Both the position numbers and the translations under genes were made by a program. A DNA stretch of 64,000 nt, taken from positions 744,001 through 808,000 of the forward strand of contig CP093831.1 in the NCBI GenBank assembly GCA_033063855.1. Reading direction: 5' to 3'. Source of the stretch: Smittia aterrima (Eukaryota; Arthropoda; Insecta; Diptera; Chironomidae). Under the pieces are notes generated by a model. The model ran no database searches. It was not told where the DNA came from and saw only the letters and a list, made by a program, of their open reading frames with translations. This document shows, piece by piece, positions 11,201 through 26,200 of the stretch (position 1 is the first letter of the stretch; each line of letters opens with the position of its first letter).

Positions 11201-14200
11201 CTGTCCCTTCGACGCATTAAACGCGATACGAGGAAGAAGAAAAAGTTAAACATGAAGAAAATTTGTTTCGTGTCGTGTGGTCGAAATGCACAAAGCAGCG
11301 GCCAGTCGAGAGTGAAACAAACAACGAACTCATTCATTCAGATTTCTTAATGCTTGATTTATTGGAATAAACGTTCCTTCTGAGCCGAAACAATGCTTAA
11401 GACGGCATTGTAGCTCTCGGCCCGAGCACTGAGAGGATGCTCGATCTTATGTAAAATTATTGTTGATGCAACTTGAACATCTCTAGAAGTGCAATCGAAT
11501 GGAACGGAAGTCAACTCTTCTTTCCCGTTCGAGCTGCCCTCTCCCGCGAGATGCAAGTAAAGCTCCAACCCAAAAAACAAGAAGAAAATAAGTTGACAAT
11601 GTAACAGTTAAAAAAGAAGTTGAATATTGGAATTTAAATTAAATAATAAGAAGGAGAATCGAAGAGAAGAAATCAATGCGGAAAATATCTTCTTTCTGCT
11701 CTAATTATAAGTTTACTTGTTATGCTTGGAAGTCACTCAATCGGCAGAGAAGCGGAGAGAAGCATAAATGATATCCGAATGGACTTTTATTACAACTCAG
11801 AATATCTTCAAGCGACTCGCGACTTCAAATAAAATTCAAGTAAAACAAACAAACCCAAATAGCCTCTTTGTTGTGTTTTATGCTTCATTAAGTTCATTTC
11901 TGATATTCTACCGTTAAAAATAAATTCAATTCTTTATTACCGCTTTGTCAATCCGAAGCTTTGGTTGACAATCGATGAGAAAAGAATTATTGTTTTTCCA
12001 TAATTGAAGAGATTGCAAGGCTAAGAAAATCATTCTTGACATCAATTCCTTCTCGCACGTTGAGATTTACCAACTCAACCCTTGAAAGAAAGAAGAAACC
12101 GACCAGCATCCTACCTGAGAACGAACGGCAGAAGGGGTTACTGTGTCGTCAAAGCTGAAATTTATACCTCGCGCTATTTGGAAACGTGTGCGATACTCAC
12201 ATTGGCGAAATTAATTTTTCGGGGATCTTTCGGAATTTACGAAGGATTTTGTGTGAGTCGCGAACTAACCGGAAACACAGAAAGTGAGTGGATGAAGTTT
12301 TAATAGCACGCGACACGGCGTCGTTGAGTTACTCTCACGGGAATTCACCTCGACGCAATTCACGAGTCATTATCAGCTCTTATCATCAACTAATTTTCGC
12401 AATTTAACGTCGCGACCGAACATAACAGCGAAATATTGTATTTCAAGACGGAAAAAGTTTTCTCCACGCTTCTCGACTCTTCAGTGTCGAGGAAAAAACA
12501 ATTTTCAGCTGATTTTAAAACTCCACAAATCTTGGTGGAGTGAGTTTGTGTATTTTTTATTTTCCTTCGAACCTTGCCCGTCCTTTTGCCTTAATAAACA
12601 TTTTTTTATTTGCTTAATGTACAATGGTCGATGGGAGTGTTGGAAGATTTATTCTTTATATAACGATCAGCACCAACACAAACTCAAAGCAGAGATTTCC
12701 TCTCCTTTTCCCTGAGTTGATTTACAAGAAGGAAAACTTCTCCTCTCAACGTTTTGCGATGCTCTCGTTCGCCATCACAAGGCAGAGTGCGCTGCTGTTT
12801 CAAAATTGCACGATATTTCTCTGTTGATTCATCGAATGCATTGATTGAAGCAAATTACCTCAAATTATCGACGCGCGGATGTTCAACAAGCTTGACGGTT
12901 GGAAAAAAATGATGTCAAAGACTTGTTAAAGTGTTGGCAGCACGAAATGAAATCATTCCTTTCCAATTAAAGCATCAAAGTCGACGCTTTGAGTGATGGA
13001 TCAGCGCGGCTAATTAAATTATTAGCTTAATCACAACGCGGCGCTGAGAATCGTGATCAACTTCAGTCGATTCTCTTCTCGATATTTGCCCCGCAGACGC
13101 ATAATGAAGCTCACATCTCCATTGCTTGCCTACGATCTTCGTACTCAGTTTGTTTATGCAAATGAATTAATTCGACGAAACGAAAAATGAATTCGCCTCT
13201 CGACTCTCTATAATTTAAACTCGTATGAATCAAGAGTCACACCTTCCTTTGCAATACATGGACTTACGAATTGTTGTCGAATGAGTAAAACGACGACGAC
13301 GGGGCTTCAAGGCTATTTTCGCGCGGCGGGCATTAAGCATTCATAATTGAATCGCGTAAAGTAATTCATTAAACACACACGCAAGTTGTGACTTCGAGTG
13401 CCCAAACACAATCCCCCGAAATGAAAATCATTGGCCGAAATCCGACATTGCCATAAAAGGCCGAAATCTCACGTCGCGCTCGCTGATTCGCATTTACAAA
13501 AAGTTGAATTTTTTATTCCATTGCCAAAACAAGAGTCAATTCGACTTCATTTTGTGTGTGACACACAGCTCGAATCTCATGTTTTCTGAATTAAATGTTC
13601 GCGCGATGGTGGCCGAGAGTTGCGAGGCGAAAAGAAGAATAAAGCGTCTGGCTTTTTATCTCCAACGTCATCGTTGATGATTAATCGTTTGTCGTGTGTG
13701 TGGACAACAAACTGATAAGCAACGAGTCAAATCCAAGATGAGAAAACAATTGTTTCAATATGAAAAAGTTTTCATGTCGTCTTCATTTATCAAGTTACAC
13801 TCTCTCGATTTGATATGAAATTAGATGTCGTCGATTCGCTTAGCGACAAATAAAGTTTCCTCGGAAAAAAAACAAAGAATTTCCGTCAGTGACTCATTCA
13901 CTTATTGACAAGCATGGGCGGCAGAATAAGTCGATAAGTTTTGATTAATCGAATAATTAACAAATCACTAATTTTCGCTTCGTGATTCAAGCCAGGAATT
14001 GCATTTAATTGGAGCTCTCTTGCCATTCAGGTAATTATACCGTTCCACTCGTTCCGACTGCTGCTAAATAACGGTCAAAGTGGCTGAGTGCATGATGGCA
14101 ACAAACAATTGTTGTTTTAGACAATTTAAATAATTAATTGAGATCTTTATGCCAATTCTCACTGCACAGCATCCACGAATAGGTTTGCAACCGCAGAAGA

Positions 14201-17200
14201 AAAAACTTGATGAAAATTGCATCTGAATAATTAAATTTTTAATTCTAATGCACACCGGAGGAGAAAAGAGAGAGATGGAGTCACTGAAAAGTTGAGTTAC
14301 ACAATGGACCAGTGAACGGTAGAAATTGAGCCCAGATGAGCAAATCCCCCAGTGAGAAAATCCGCATCAAGTGAACTTTCTAATTGAATTGATCGCGCTC
14401 GCGCCCAACTCACCATCTGGGTTCCATTTCTCTATTTTTTTGCTCTCGCTACAGAAAGCACAGCCAATTTAATGCATTTTTATGTAAAAAGTTCGTGAGA
14501 ACCCGATGATAATCATCCGAGAGTCGCGATGTGCCACGGTAAACTTTTTTCTTTCATTTCCACAGCCACGGAGAGCTCCACTTCATTTGTGGGCTTCACT
14601 TTTTCACATGAGAGTTCATAACTCTTTTTTTGCTGCTTCTGCTTGCACAAACTTTTGTTTATGTGACGATTTTTTTTCGTCTTTGCTTTTGTCGAATTGA
14701 GCGACGAAGGCAAAAGTCTTGTAACAATGGATTTGGGTTTGCTGAATGGACTTGAATGGTCAGAGAGGAGAAAGGGAATTGCACTTTACGGTAGTTCGCA
14801 TTGTTATCCCTCGAACCTGACTCGTCCACCCTTTTTCGTCGAGAAAGTTTTTTTTTTCTCACAGTCCTCGCTACAAAAGAAATTTAATTTCATTAGAAAA
14901 GCGTTCTCAATAAAAACGGTAAATCCATTTCAAGAAGAAGGAGAGAAGGTCAGACGAGTGATTGGCATAAATTCATCTCCACCTGCAATATTTTCCCATG
15001 ATCTCTCTCCTCATCAAAATGCGATCCGATCGTTCTCCGCTTCGCTAAGTTGATCGAAGACGAGAAAGCCTTTTGGACAAATTAAATTTTATTTTATTGT
15101 ATTGCGAAGGACTCGATGCGGGCATAAAACGCAGAAAATCTGTTGAATCTCAAAGCAAAGAAGACGAAAAAGGATATTTTAGTAAACATTCCTTTATCCG
15201 CTCCTTAAGCATTCAACATGTGGCTACACAGCGTAGCTGAACGGAATTTTATGGGTCATCTCGTCTTTCCTTTCTCCAGACATTTTTTGACCTGCTCTGT
15301 TTTCAAACATCATGCGATCAAATTGGACAATAAAATCTCTTTGATAGTCGAAATGGATTTAAGTTTCGTGTATGCCCAATGATGTTTCCTTCAGATTATC
15401 CTTCGGGTTCGTGTTTTTGTTTGGCGTTGGATCGTATAATGTTACACAAGGTTCTCCTCTTCGTCCTGAAACAACAAAGAAACGGGAAACAAGTGTTTCT
15501 AGTTGGTAGAGTGAAATATTTTATGTGAGAACCGTAAATCATTTCTTATGCAAATCGATCGAGATAATTAATTTAAATTGGACGTTAATGGCATCGTAAA
15601 TCGACTGTATTTAAAGCCCTTTAGCAAGAGGCTCCTGTACTCACCAAAACTCAACGTTCAAGCTATTAATTTCTCGCTATAAATCAATGCGACAGCGATG
15701 ACGGAGAAAACATATTCAGTGGAGTCAGTCGCTTATTAAAAAGCCCATCAAATCCTATGCCACATGAAAACATAAAAAAAAGTCGAAACTCTCTTTACCC
15801 GGCGAGATTAATTTTTATTAAAATTAAATTGAAAAAGGCAGAAAAAGTGTACTTGATCAACGAGCGAAGCTAGAAACGACCACAAAATGCATCAAGAGCT
15901 AAGAGATATTAAAATTTATTGCTTTCAAGCTCTGCACACACAAAAAAAAAGATTATGTGGCATGGTAGACATTTATGTTGAAAACATCAGCGAAACAAAT
16001 TAATTATCGATCTTAAGAAGGTAAAAAGACTTTTCTCGAGTCCGCAAGAGGAGAAGTTATGGGCAAAAACGGCAGCTAATCAGAGGCCGAGTCGAAGAGA
16101 AACATGTAAACAAGCGCCATAAATAAGCCATTGAATCAGCAGAGTCTGACAAAACTATTTTGCATATAAGTACAATAATAAAGTTAATAACGTAATCAAG
16201 ATTAAATTTATTATTTAAAATCAATTTAAATCTCCTTAATTTGTTTAAGCCGCGCATGCACTCGCCGACTTGACTTCTCTATCAGTCGCCCGATGGCTTT
16301 TTAAATGCCTTTGTTGGTCGTTCTCTCTCTCTCTCGCTTTCCGCGAACAAAAAAATAAAGATTAACGACGTTTTTTCTCCTTCCTTACGTTTCCCGCGAG
16401 TGCTCGCGAAGTCAATAAATAAAGAAATAAATTATTGTGTTTTAGCAATTCGACAACGGCAACGAAAGAACTTTTTTTTAATATGCAAACCAACAAAACT
16501 ATTTTCAAGTTGCGAGCATAAAAAACATGAAAACTTTACAAGGCTTGGGTTCCAGTGACGCCTCTCTCACTTTTTGCGCGTGGACATTGTTGTCGATTCA
16601 ATGATTCAAAGAGTCGTTGAAATGTGTTCATTAAGTCGAAAGAGGTTTATGACTTAATTTTTATGATTTGCTTGCAATTGCAAAAAGTTCTGGCGAAGTT
16701 TCCGCTCGCTTTACAACAAGAAAGCGCATTATGAGGTCATGCGCGGCTATCAAATAATTAACATCTCGAAACTCTCGAATAGACAAAGTTTTCTGTTCGA
16801 ACATGAACAGAATCTAAATTGGGCGGAAAATGGATTTAAATGAGAAATCAGTGCATCAATTGTTTCATTCCGGTCGAATATGGAAATGAGTAACATCGGA
16901 CCAAAGCAGAAACCTTCACAATGGTGCACATGTTTCATTCCTTTAGCCAAACTTGGAACAAATCGACCGTGAGAAATTCTATGGTAATTTTCTGTCTTTT
17001 TCCTTTTCGCCAAAAGCGATACAAGAGCATCGTCGTCGTCGACGTTTTTGGCCTTTGAAGTCTTGTGCGGCATGAATTTTGTTTATCAAAATCGTTCAGT
17101 TTGTCTCCTAATGATGGTCGTCGTTTTGGCTTTTGTGAAGCAAATGGACTAAAAATGAGCTCAACAGTGACAAATTCCTCAACGTTTATGCTCTCGATTC

Positions 17201-20200
17201 TTCAGTCCGAGATGATTTATGGAATCAACTCTTTTCACTTCGCTTTTGAATGAAAACATTTTTTCGGTGACGATCACAAGGTGGACGAGTCACAATGGAC
17301 AAAAGGTTGACAATTTTCGATGGTTTAAGAGACGAGAGGGAGAAAATTCACATGAATATCTTTCGATTCTTGCGGTTTCATCGTCACAGAAATTTCTTTT
17401 GGTCGTTAGAGCATCATCATTGAAGTTTAAATCTTCTCAGGTTCGATGCATTCACATGACGGCTCGTTTCCCTGACCAGAGACAATAACCGCAATGTGTG
17501 AAACAATCTCTCGTTTCTTGCCTTCGCGAATCTCTCATTCAATTAGCGAGATGTTTTGAATGCTTCACGTCAAGTCTTGGGCGCGCTCATCTGATTAATA
17601 TTCACTTCACTTCTGATTTGAATTTTCTATAAAGTCAGAATCATCCATTGAGGTGATAAAGTTATCCGCTACTCCATCGCGTGTCTTCTCATCATAAATT
17701 AATTTAATGACCGCATGGTTATAAACACATCAACTCACTCGCATTGGCTTCACACACCGCGCGACTCGCGACGCAAAGAATAAAACAAAAAAGGCGGAGA
17801 AGACGATCTTTCCATGCGTAAGTGAGCACGCTGTTCATTCATGCCCGTCCATCGCATGTATCCATCTAATTCTAATTGTTTGTTTGTTTGTTATTTCTAC
17901 GAAGACAAGACCAAAGCAGGCGGAAAAATTGTAATCGCTGCGACTTACAAGCGAATGAACAAGCAAAGTCCGAAGAAAAAAAAAGAAATCACTTGAAACA
18001 TCTTCGAGATAAAGAAACCCAGCGAATAGAAATATCTTCTGCGTTTTGTCATTCGGAACTCTTTTAATGTTTAATGAGAAGCACTAACTGGGGGGAAGCA
18101 AACGCTAAGTCAAAGCGTAAAAGAGAGAGAAGATTATCGCTTGCTAATCTTTATTATTGTTTCCATTCGCTGTTATATTAGTTGCCATCTCTCCAACTAT
18201 CGTCTTAATTAATTAAGCTAGAGGAGAAGAGAAAGAAAGCAGCCTCGTTCCAGATGTGAATGCTTTGTTCCGTATTCGGAAGAATCTCCTCTGCATGCGA
18301 CTTCGTAAGATGTTTGGACGGTAACAATAAAGCAGCAAACGAACGACGTGAGCTTAGTAATTGGTGAGAAAGTTCTCATTAATTAAGAAAAGTTATCGAA
18401 ATTGCCTGTCTCTGTCTCTCTTACACTTTGCCTTCTTGCACTTTTGTGCATTTTTATGATTTTCGCGCGATCTTTAAATGTCGTGTTAGATGAAGGTTTC
18501 TGCAAGCGGCTTTCGAAAGACTTTATTATTGCACGTTGCCCTAGAATAATTATGATGAGTTGCAACAAAAGACACTTAAGATGCAACGGAATTTTAATGA
18601 TAAGAATTGCGCAAAGCTCATTGATGACGACGCTTCATTGACCAAATAAGGCGAAGCATTCAATTAGCTACTTAATTAGTTATCAAACTACAAACTCTGC
18701 AGTCGCCTGTCATCTCCATTCATCAGCTTCCGTCATCTCTCCTCTCACAACTGACAAATCCCTTCTTTATTATGTAAATCTTTCACCTCAAGTCGCGCAA
18801 CATTAACTGACTGTGACTATCGATGACGACTCAACATTGGCGCAAGAAGCATAAATGTTTATTGCCAAAGGAGAATCAATTCATTAATTGAAAGATGCAA
18901 TTGAACAAAGAAGAAGAAAACGAGGCACTTTCCCGAAAGTATATCGTGAGAATATTTTTCATTTCTCTATTTCCGAGGCTCTTGCTGCAAAAAATAAATA
19001 AAAAGCTGCAACGAGATCGCTTCGACTTTGCAGCATAAACGTTTACAATTAGATGATTTATTAACTAATAGGAAGCATTTAATCCAAAGCGAAAGGCATA
19101 AGAAGGTAGACGAGGCTTAATACGAGTGAGATTCTGTACATTAGTCTTGCAATTGCTCAAATCATTTCACATTGTGGTTGAATCGATCTTCTCACATTTC
19201 TTTACATTTGAGGTGATCGCCCAATTACCCGCCACCAAAATGCAAATAAATTTACATAAGAAGGTTTGCTCTAGAAAGCGCTGAAGCATCAGACAACACC
19301 ACAAAGCGCCAGCAATTACCAGCAGCTTTGAAGATTTAATGGATAGTGAAGTAGTAAAGCTGTTTGACGGTTACTTTTTGTTTGTTTTAACATTAAAGCT
19401 TTTATTTATTGCCTAAGCTCGATTCTTGGCAGTGGCGCACGAAGCAGCTTCTCGTCTAGCTTAAGACACATCACTGGTTTTTTGCTAAAATTCTATTTTC
19501 ATTGGCATTTGGCTTGCAATTTTTGTAATCGAGAATGTTAAAGGCGCAACCTTACATTGAGATCTTCTCGTTTCATGAAATCCGCTCGCGTCATATTGGC
19601 GATTGCATAAACTTCGTATCGGGCTTGGAAAATCTCATGACAGCCATAAAGAGAGATCGAGATATTTTGTTTCCTAATTGACCGCATCGACTGTCATTAC
19701 GAGAATGAAGAAAATGAAGCGAAGGGAGAGAGAGAGAAGCATGTAAAATTATTAAATATCGAGCGAAACGATCGGCGGCGGCGTTTTGCAATTGCATAAA
19801 CAATTGTCAAGTTTCTCATTATTTCTTGGTTTGTCCACAAGGCAATTGAAATGAATCGATTTCCTCTTTGCCCAAGAGAGAGATCAAGTGTCAGAACCCA
19901 CGTTCGACTAACTATGAACGATTTATGCATCAATTACATGGCATCAAGCAATTTCATCAGTTCAGGCTCCCACGCTTCGGTTCGGCAACCCCAAAGCGAG
20001 CCCTTCTCCTCCCATGTCACTGTTGTTTTGCGGCATTTGATGGTCATTGAGAATTATGTTTCCATCTCGCGACGCTATTCTTCATTGAATTTAATCTGCA
20101 TCTTTCGCTTGAGCAAAGAGCCGAGCAGAGAGAGAGATTACGATCAGCGCTTGAAGTTTTCTTCTCTTCGCTTTTGTGCTTGCAGCGTTGACCGCAAGCC

Positions 20201-23200
20201 GTATGAATGTTTTTTTTTTGCTTTTCAGTTCGTGGCTCCTTCATGCACTCTCATCTGACATTGTCGTCGTCGTTTTTTTTCCGCACTACGAGATTAAGAA
20301 ATTGCGATATATTTATCGTCTCAGCTCTCGCTGTTGTTATAAATTTTCTGTATTTTTTTCGGTTTCACTTGGTGAATGATTACATGCAGTTATGGCATCT
20401 GATTGCGCTTCTGTTTTGCCATTTAATGTCGTGTAAGCGAGTGAAGCGAAGAAAAAAAATGATTTAATATTTTTTTCTCTCCTCCAGTTGCCTTGTGTGC
20501 GCGCTTGAATCATCTCTTAAGCATGAATCGTTAATCGCTATGATCGATAGATAACGAAACCTGTGCGCTTATAATTTATCGATTACTTTATTCTCTCTCT
20601 CTCTCTTTAGTTTGAATTGTATAAATTTACTTAGTGACATCGAATCCATTTAATTAAGTTATAAATTCTTCTTAATGTGTCGTCTGCCTTCTTAAATTGT
20701 TTTTCTTTCATTCGATTTCTTCTTCATCGGGTGACTAAGCTGAGTTTGCTTTGAAAAGCCTAAACGTTCCTTCGAAAGATAAAACAAACTGCCAGCAATC
20801 ATGAAACTTACCTTTGACTGCTATCAATGAATGTTTAGCATTGAAAGTCCACCAAGCTCAGAAGGAAGGGAAAAAGTCTCAGAAGAACTGCATGAAAGCT
20901 GTGGCTAAGCCATTTATAATGAGTGCAATTTTCCAAGTCAAGCCAAGAGAACAGAGAGATTTGCATAAAGAAGTTCTTCATGACGACAGTCGTCGAGTCG
21001 CTGAGTCAAGTCGAGCGACGACGAGAGTAGAAGAAGAAAGAAGAGCAGCCGACAAAGAGTCATCCGAATGGCATAAACGGGAAAGAATAATGACTTTCCA
21101 TGCCTTTTCATCTCTCAAGTCTCTCGAATATTTTCCAAATACACACAACGAATGGTCAGACGTTTCGCAAGATTATTTAATTTTGCATGTCGTTCACTCG
21201 AAAGCGGGAGATGATTGATGACGAATTTCGGAGAAAATTTCCTTTGATTCTTCGGCTTGTTCGTGTCGCACATGCTGATGATGATCTCATTTAGCATTGA
21301 GCATTGTGACCCATAAAGTTACGTAAAGATAACACGCAACAGTAAAAGTTATGCTTTTGGCAAATAAACTCATCACGAAGAGACGAAGAGCAAAGGAGGA
21401 AACAGAAAGAAAAGAATTTATTGCAAGATGCCTCTGAAGCAAGCAAAGAAATCAGTGGGACTCCAACTCCCATTCAACATAAACCACAATGTTTCAAAAC
21501 AAATCTAAACGTTTTCATAAACAGATCATAAAACTGTTTGTTGCTAATTGTTCCAAAAGGATCTTCGGACTTTCTTTTGTCCTTTCGTTTGCTCCTTCTT
21601 CTTCCTCTTGGCCAATTACCGAGACCTGCAATTATGAGAAACGAAAATAAACAATAAACTCATAAAAAAGATCTTTGTTTGGCAATTCAAATGTCCATCA
21701 GTCGCTTCGACGGTGGAATCGGGTAGGCGTTGTTGCTATGAGAAAGTGTCCCTTGAACCTCTCTTTCGCTCAATAAAAAATTGTTCAAACTATTCCATTC
21801 TCGACGATGGTGAAGCGAAATAAAAAATTACCATCAATAAAAGCGACATGGAAAATGCCTTTTCGGTCTCGGAGGTCTTTGAAGTTTGCTTTTTTCTGCC
21901 TTTATTGCCTGTCATAGTTTTTTTTATTATTAAACAAAACAATTGCCGATATTTTCTTCAGCATTTAATGGAATAATTAGAGCGATCGAGGTGCCATCTA
22001 GCTACGTCTCTAAACTGTTGTTAATTATACCTGAGACGCTATAAATTTCTACATTGTTTCAGCAGTCGAGTGAAAAGAAGGAAAAGAAGGTTTTCTGTTT
22101 ATACTTTGAATGATTAAGCGATCATAAACTTGTAATAACTTCATGCTGTGATTGAATTATTTATCATCAATGGAAAACGCTCTGAATTGCTTCGATAATT
22201 AGACGAGAGTTAGCTTCTCATTTCAAAGAAGAGTTTTTCTCAGAATTATCAAACGAAGTGCGCAACACATTTTCCGCCAAAATCTTGAAACCGTTTCTCG
22301 AAACTTGAATCTCGTGGGCAAAAAAATCACGTTTAATAAATATTAATTTTAACTTGGGCTCAATTTCCATATAAATAATTCTAATTACATTGAATCTCGT
22401 TGCATCCTCGTCAAGTCGAAAACGAAAAAAAAAGTTCTCATTGTTAACTTTCAGAAATTGCATACATGAATAAATCTGAGTTCATGCAAGTCTCTTACGC
22501 ACCTCAAGCTTAAAGATTTTTTTTATGCATGACTGAAGCAAAAAAACTATTTTTTACCATCGCATAAAATTAAAAATCATCTCAGATGATGAGAAAAAAA
22601 ATCACAGAAAGGGAACTACCGTTAGATGCGAGAAAGATTTTATATGCCACCAGAAGATTCTATCGAAACAAAAGGTGGAAAGAAGAAACCAACGGAGGGA
22701 AAGAAAAAAATCTTAGGGATATCAAAATGCGTTGCGAACGGAGAAAAGAAAAAAATAAACTTCTAATAATGAAAAATAATCACGCACCCCATAAAAAATC
22801 ATCATCATCCCTTTTTTCCGTGGAAGGTTTTTTATATTAAGAAAGTAGCATCAGAGATAGTCGAGATGATCTCGAGTCTAGGGGTAGCGGAGATTCTACC
22901 TGCAAATAAATTTCCTTCGTGATGATGATCGAGTCTTGATTTCTACCTGGCCAGTTCGCTTTGCATCTTTCTCGTTCTCTCATGTTGCAGACGGAGAGGG
23001 TCGAAATAGTTTTATGTCACCCCTCATGAAACTCAGAGATTTCTTTTTTGTTGTAATTTTTTTATTTCACTCAAACGATCTACGGCGAGGGCTAGAGGGA
23101 CGAAAGGAAAAAAGCGATTGAGAAACATTGGCTCAGTGCAATTCGGACGATCGAAGGATCAACATCGCTCTGAAAAAGCTAGAGAATCGAAAACGAGAGA

Positions 23201-26200
23201 GTTTTGTGGTTTAATTGTGGACAAAAAGAGAACAAGACGAAGAAGTCTGAGTGAATGAAAATCAATTTAATTAAGTTTTCGTGTTAAGTTGTGCGGTTTA
23301 TAGATTGAAATAATGTTATCGACGAGTGAAGATGCTGGATTCAGTTCATTGAATCGTAAGTGTTTTTAACCGCAAATTGTCCTTCTAACCGAAAAGCAAC
23401 CGATGCGATGAGACTTGCGACGACAATCCAAACACACGTTTTATAAAACAATTGCGCGAGTGTCAAACCTTGTTTACCTTGTTCCAGTTTTTAATTAAGA
23501 CTCGACTGTCTTCTAGACATCAGAACTTACACATGCCTCTTATATTGCGTTTCTTGTGGATAATTGCTCGAATGAATAACTAAGAAAATAGTGAAAAACA
23601 TCCCCGCCGCAGTCACTTCCATTCGACGAGAACATTCCTGTTTGTTTTACGACCAAAAAAATATTTTTCTCTCGGTGTTTACTTAATAATTTGTGTGTCG
23701 CCCTCGAATGATAACAGCTTGGTTAACTTCGGTTTGATATGCGACACGTTATGACAGTGGAATTTCCTGCCCGCGCTGATTACTCAACGATAAGCTCGAT
23801 GAGTAGGGAAAAAGGTGAAATCAGTGCTGCACGCGCTTTCTTGGAACTTCCACTGTGAAAATGAATGTCCGCTTGACTTTTTTTGATAAAACAAACTTTT
23901 TTATTTCACTTCGAAGTAAGAGAAATGTTCGTATGGAGAAATCAAATATTTGCATTATGATTAAAACATTTTTTTTTCTTTAATACAATAAAATTCCGTA
24001 ATTTCTCATGAAATGAACGTTAAAACGCCACGACAAGCATTGCGACACCGTCTCACTCATCGCCTGATAACGAAAGGTGAACGAAAGTTTGCTTTGACTG
24101 ATGAAACACAAATTGTGGATTTTCCGAGTTTCGTTCTGTTTAAATTGAAAACTTTTTTTTGTCGCCGCGAGCAATTTCGAAACTTGGACAATCAGTTTGA
24201 TTCGTTAGTGAAGATTGCAAAAGTTTTCACAACTCTCGGTCACTTAACAGCTCCGGCACATACTTCTTCATCCGATTGTGAGAATAAATCAACCCAATAA
24301 TCCCAACATGTCAATTTTCAATAACTCTCCCACTTCATCCGTTGATTCAATAATAAAAAAAAACTCGTACAAATGGAAATGAATACGTCGCTCCCAGCAA
24401 CAAATAAAAAACATTTTCTCTCTCAGAATAAAGCAAACAATTCTCAGCATAAAAAAGAAGTTATCCACCGACGACCGGTCGCTCGTCTCTGGTCGACACT
24501 CAGAGATGAATAAATAAATAAACAGGATCATTTACACATCCTAATCAAATTTATTTGTGGTCATGAATTTGATACACTTCGATCCCTTCCTGAGTAGCTC
24601 AATCGAGCAGATAAATTTATTCCTGAATGAGATTGGATCGGGAGAGAGAAAGTCACAAATCGAATGAATTATTATCGTTTACAGATGGAATTGTTTGCCA
24701 TCCCCTTTCAATCTATCGATCACAACCCCCATTCTCGAGATAGTTTTGTCAACCTCCTAATTGAAATGCGTGATTGGGGTAAAGTCAGAAACAGTTTTTC
24801 AGCTAAAATTTATTCAAATTGCTTCGTAATTAAATGGCGAAGGCGTTATTACCGAAATAACATTTTACGGATTGCAATTTCGCCCACGAGATATCGATGA
24901 CAAACAACGACATAATTTCCCAATTACATCAGAAATTGCCGAACATAAATTGAAAGAGCGCGCTTCGAATGGAAAGATATTAACGACAACTTTATTTTTC
25001 TTTTTGTTTTCTGAGCATTTTCCCGTTAATTTTCTCCCAAAGAGGTCGTCGTAAAAGCCAAAACTCACTCACTCACTCAGCAATTGATGCTTTTTGGCTG
25101 ATTACCATCAATTTCAGTGGCTCCATTACGCGACTGATTTGATGCTTATCGCATTTCGTTGAAAGAGAGAACGAAGTAACGAAACGAAAAAAAAAACATT
25201 CCGCGACAGTAATTGTACTCGATACTTTAGGAATTGGTTCGTAAACAGATTGGAAATTGCTTTTTTCCTTTCGCCACCGAATCGAAGATTTCCCAACTCA
25301 CATTTCACCCGCACATCACATCATCGTTTAACAAAGCCAATTTCTAGCCTCGTTCAATTTATGTGCAAATCGCTTTCGCGAGTGCAGAAAACAAAGCCAT
25401 AAAAGCGAAAGCTCTGCTGATGCCTTCGCGAATATGATCGGAATCGTAAAATTGCGACAAATTAATATGTTAAGTGCTACTTCGAGATTGGAATTTGGCG
25501 TCGACACACATGGGACGAAGTTCTCTTTCTCCGAGAAGAAGGAAAAGATAAAAAAATCAATACACGTAGAGGTAGTCGTTAGTTATCACAGATTTTCTTT
25601 TCATTTTTCTTTCGTCCTGCACGTGAGTGATGCGAGAGAAGTGGAAAAAGGGCGTTTTCCTTTTCCACACATGGACGAATGTCCTTCGAGCGCATGCCTT
25701 GACCAATGGTCAATAACATCGTTCAACCCTTGGAAGGGAGGAGAGTTTCATTTTGACCATTGACGATCCGTTTCGTTCATCCCTTCAACCAATCTGTCGT
25801 CGCTCTCAAATTCGATTCGGTTTCCTCGGAACTAACGGATTTTAAATTCATTTGGTGATAATCAAAAGCAAAGAATTCAATTTATCATTCACGAAAGTAA
25901 TATTCTCTGGGACAGTTGAAACAGATGTTCGTTCATTTCTATTCCGATCGAGCAAACAATCAAGTAGAGTTGGCCTCAATTCGACAGATGCATGGACCGG
26001 AATGGCCGAACAAGTCTAATAAAGGCCATTTCAACCCTTACTGACAGCGCCTCTTGCTCTTTCTCTTTAAGGCTCGAATAAATCTCCTTCATCTGCTTTA
26101 TCCTCCTCGACGCTAATCTCCATCTCTCGATCGATAATAATTTACGGCCGAAAAAACTATTTTGTACGCCCTCTCCTCAATACAAAACCAACAGTAGCAA

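Larger units (their letters stand above)
8273..23100 (+). other. Large first intron of BCL11
   Basis: About 15 kb of non-coding DNA up to the alternative promoter (the intron itself runs to 28353 for the 1A transcript). No other gene or RNA gene was recognised. It contains homeodomain-type TTAATTAA clusters, a 14-bp palindrome at 18204-18217, POU octamers (13156, 15548, 19240, 20959) and TC microsatellites at 16322 and 20592. Long early introns full of regulatory sites are usual for developmental transcription-factor genes; an enhancer role is inference. Confidence 0.6.

Noticed and set aside
17401..17470. tRNA-like GGTTCGA segment
   Set aside because: No acceptor stem, A-box or cloverleaf could be built around it.
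20814..21218. 134-codon charged open frame in BCL11 intron 1
   Set aside because: No domain, lies inside a purine-rich stretch, overlapped by frames on the other strand.
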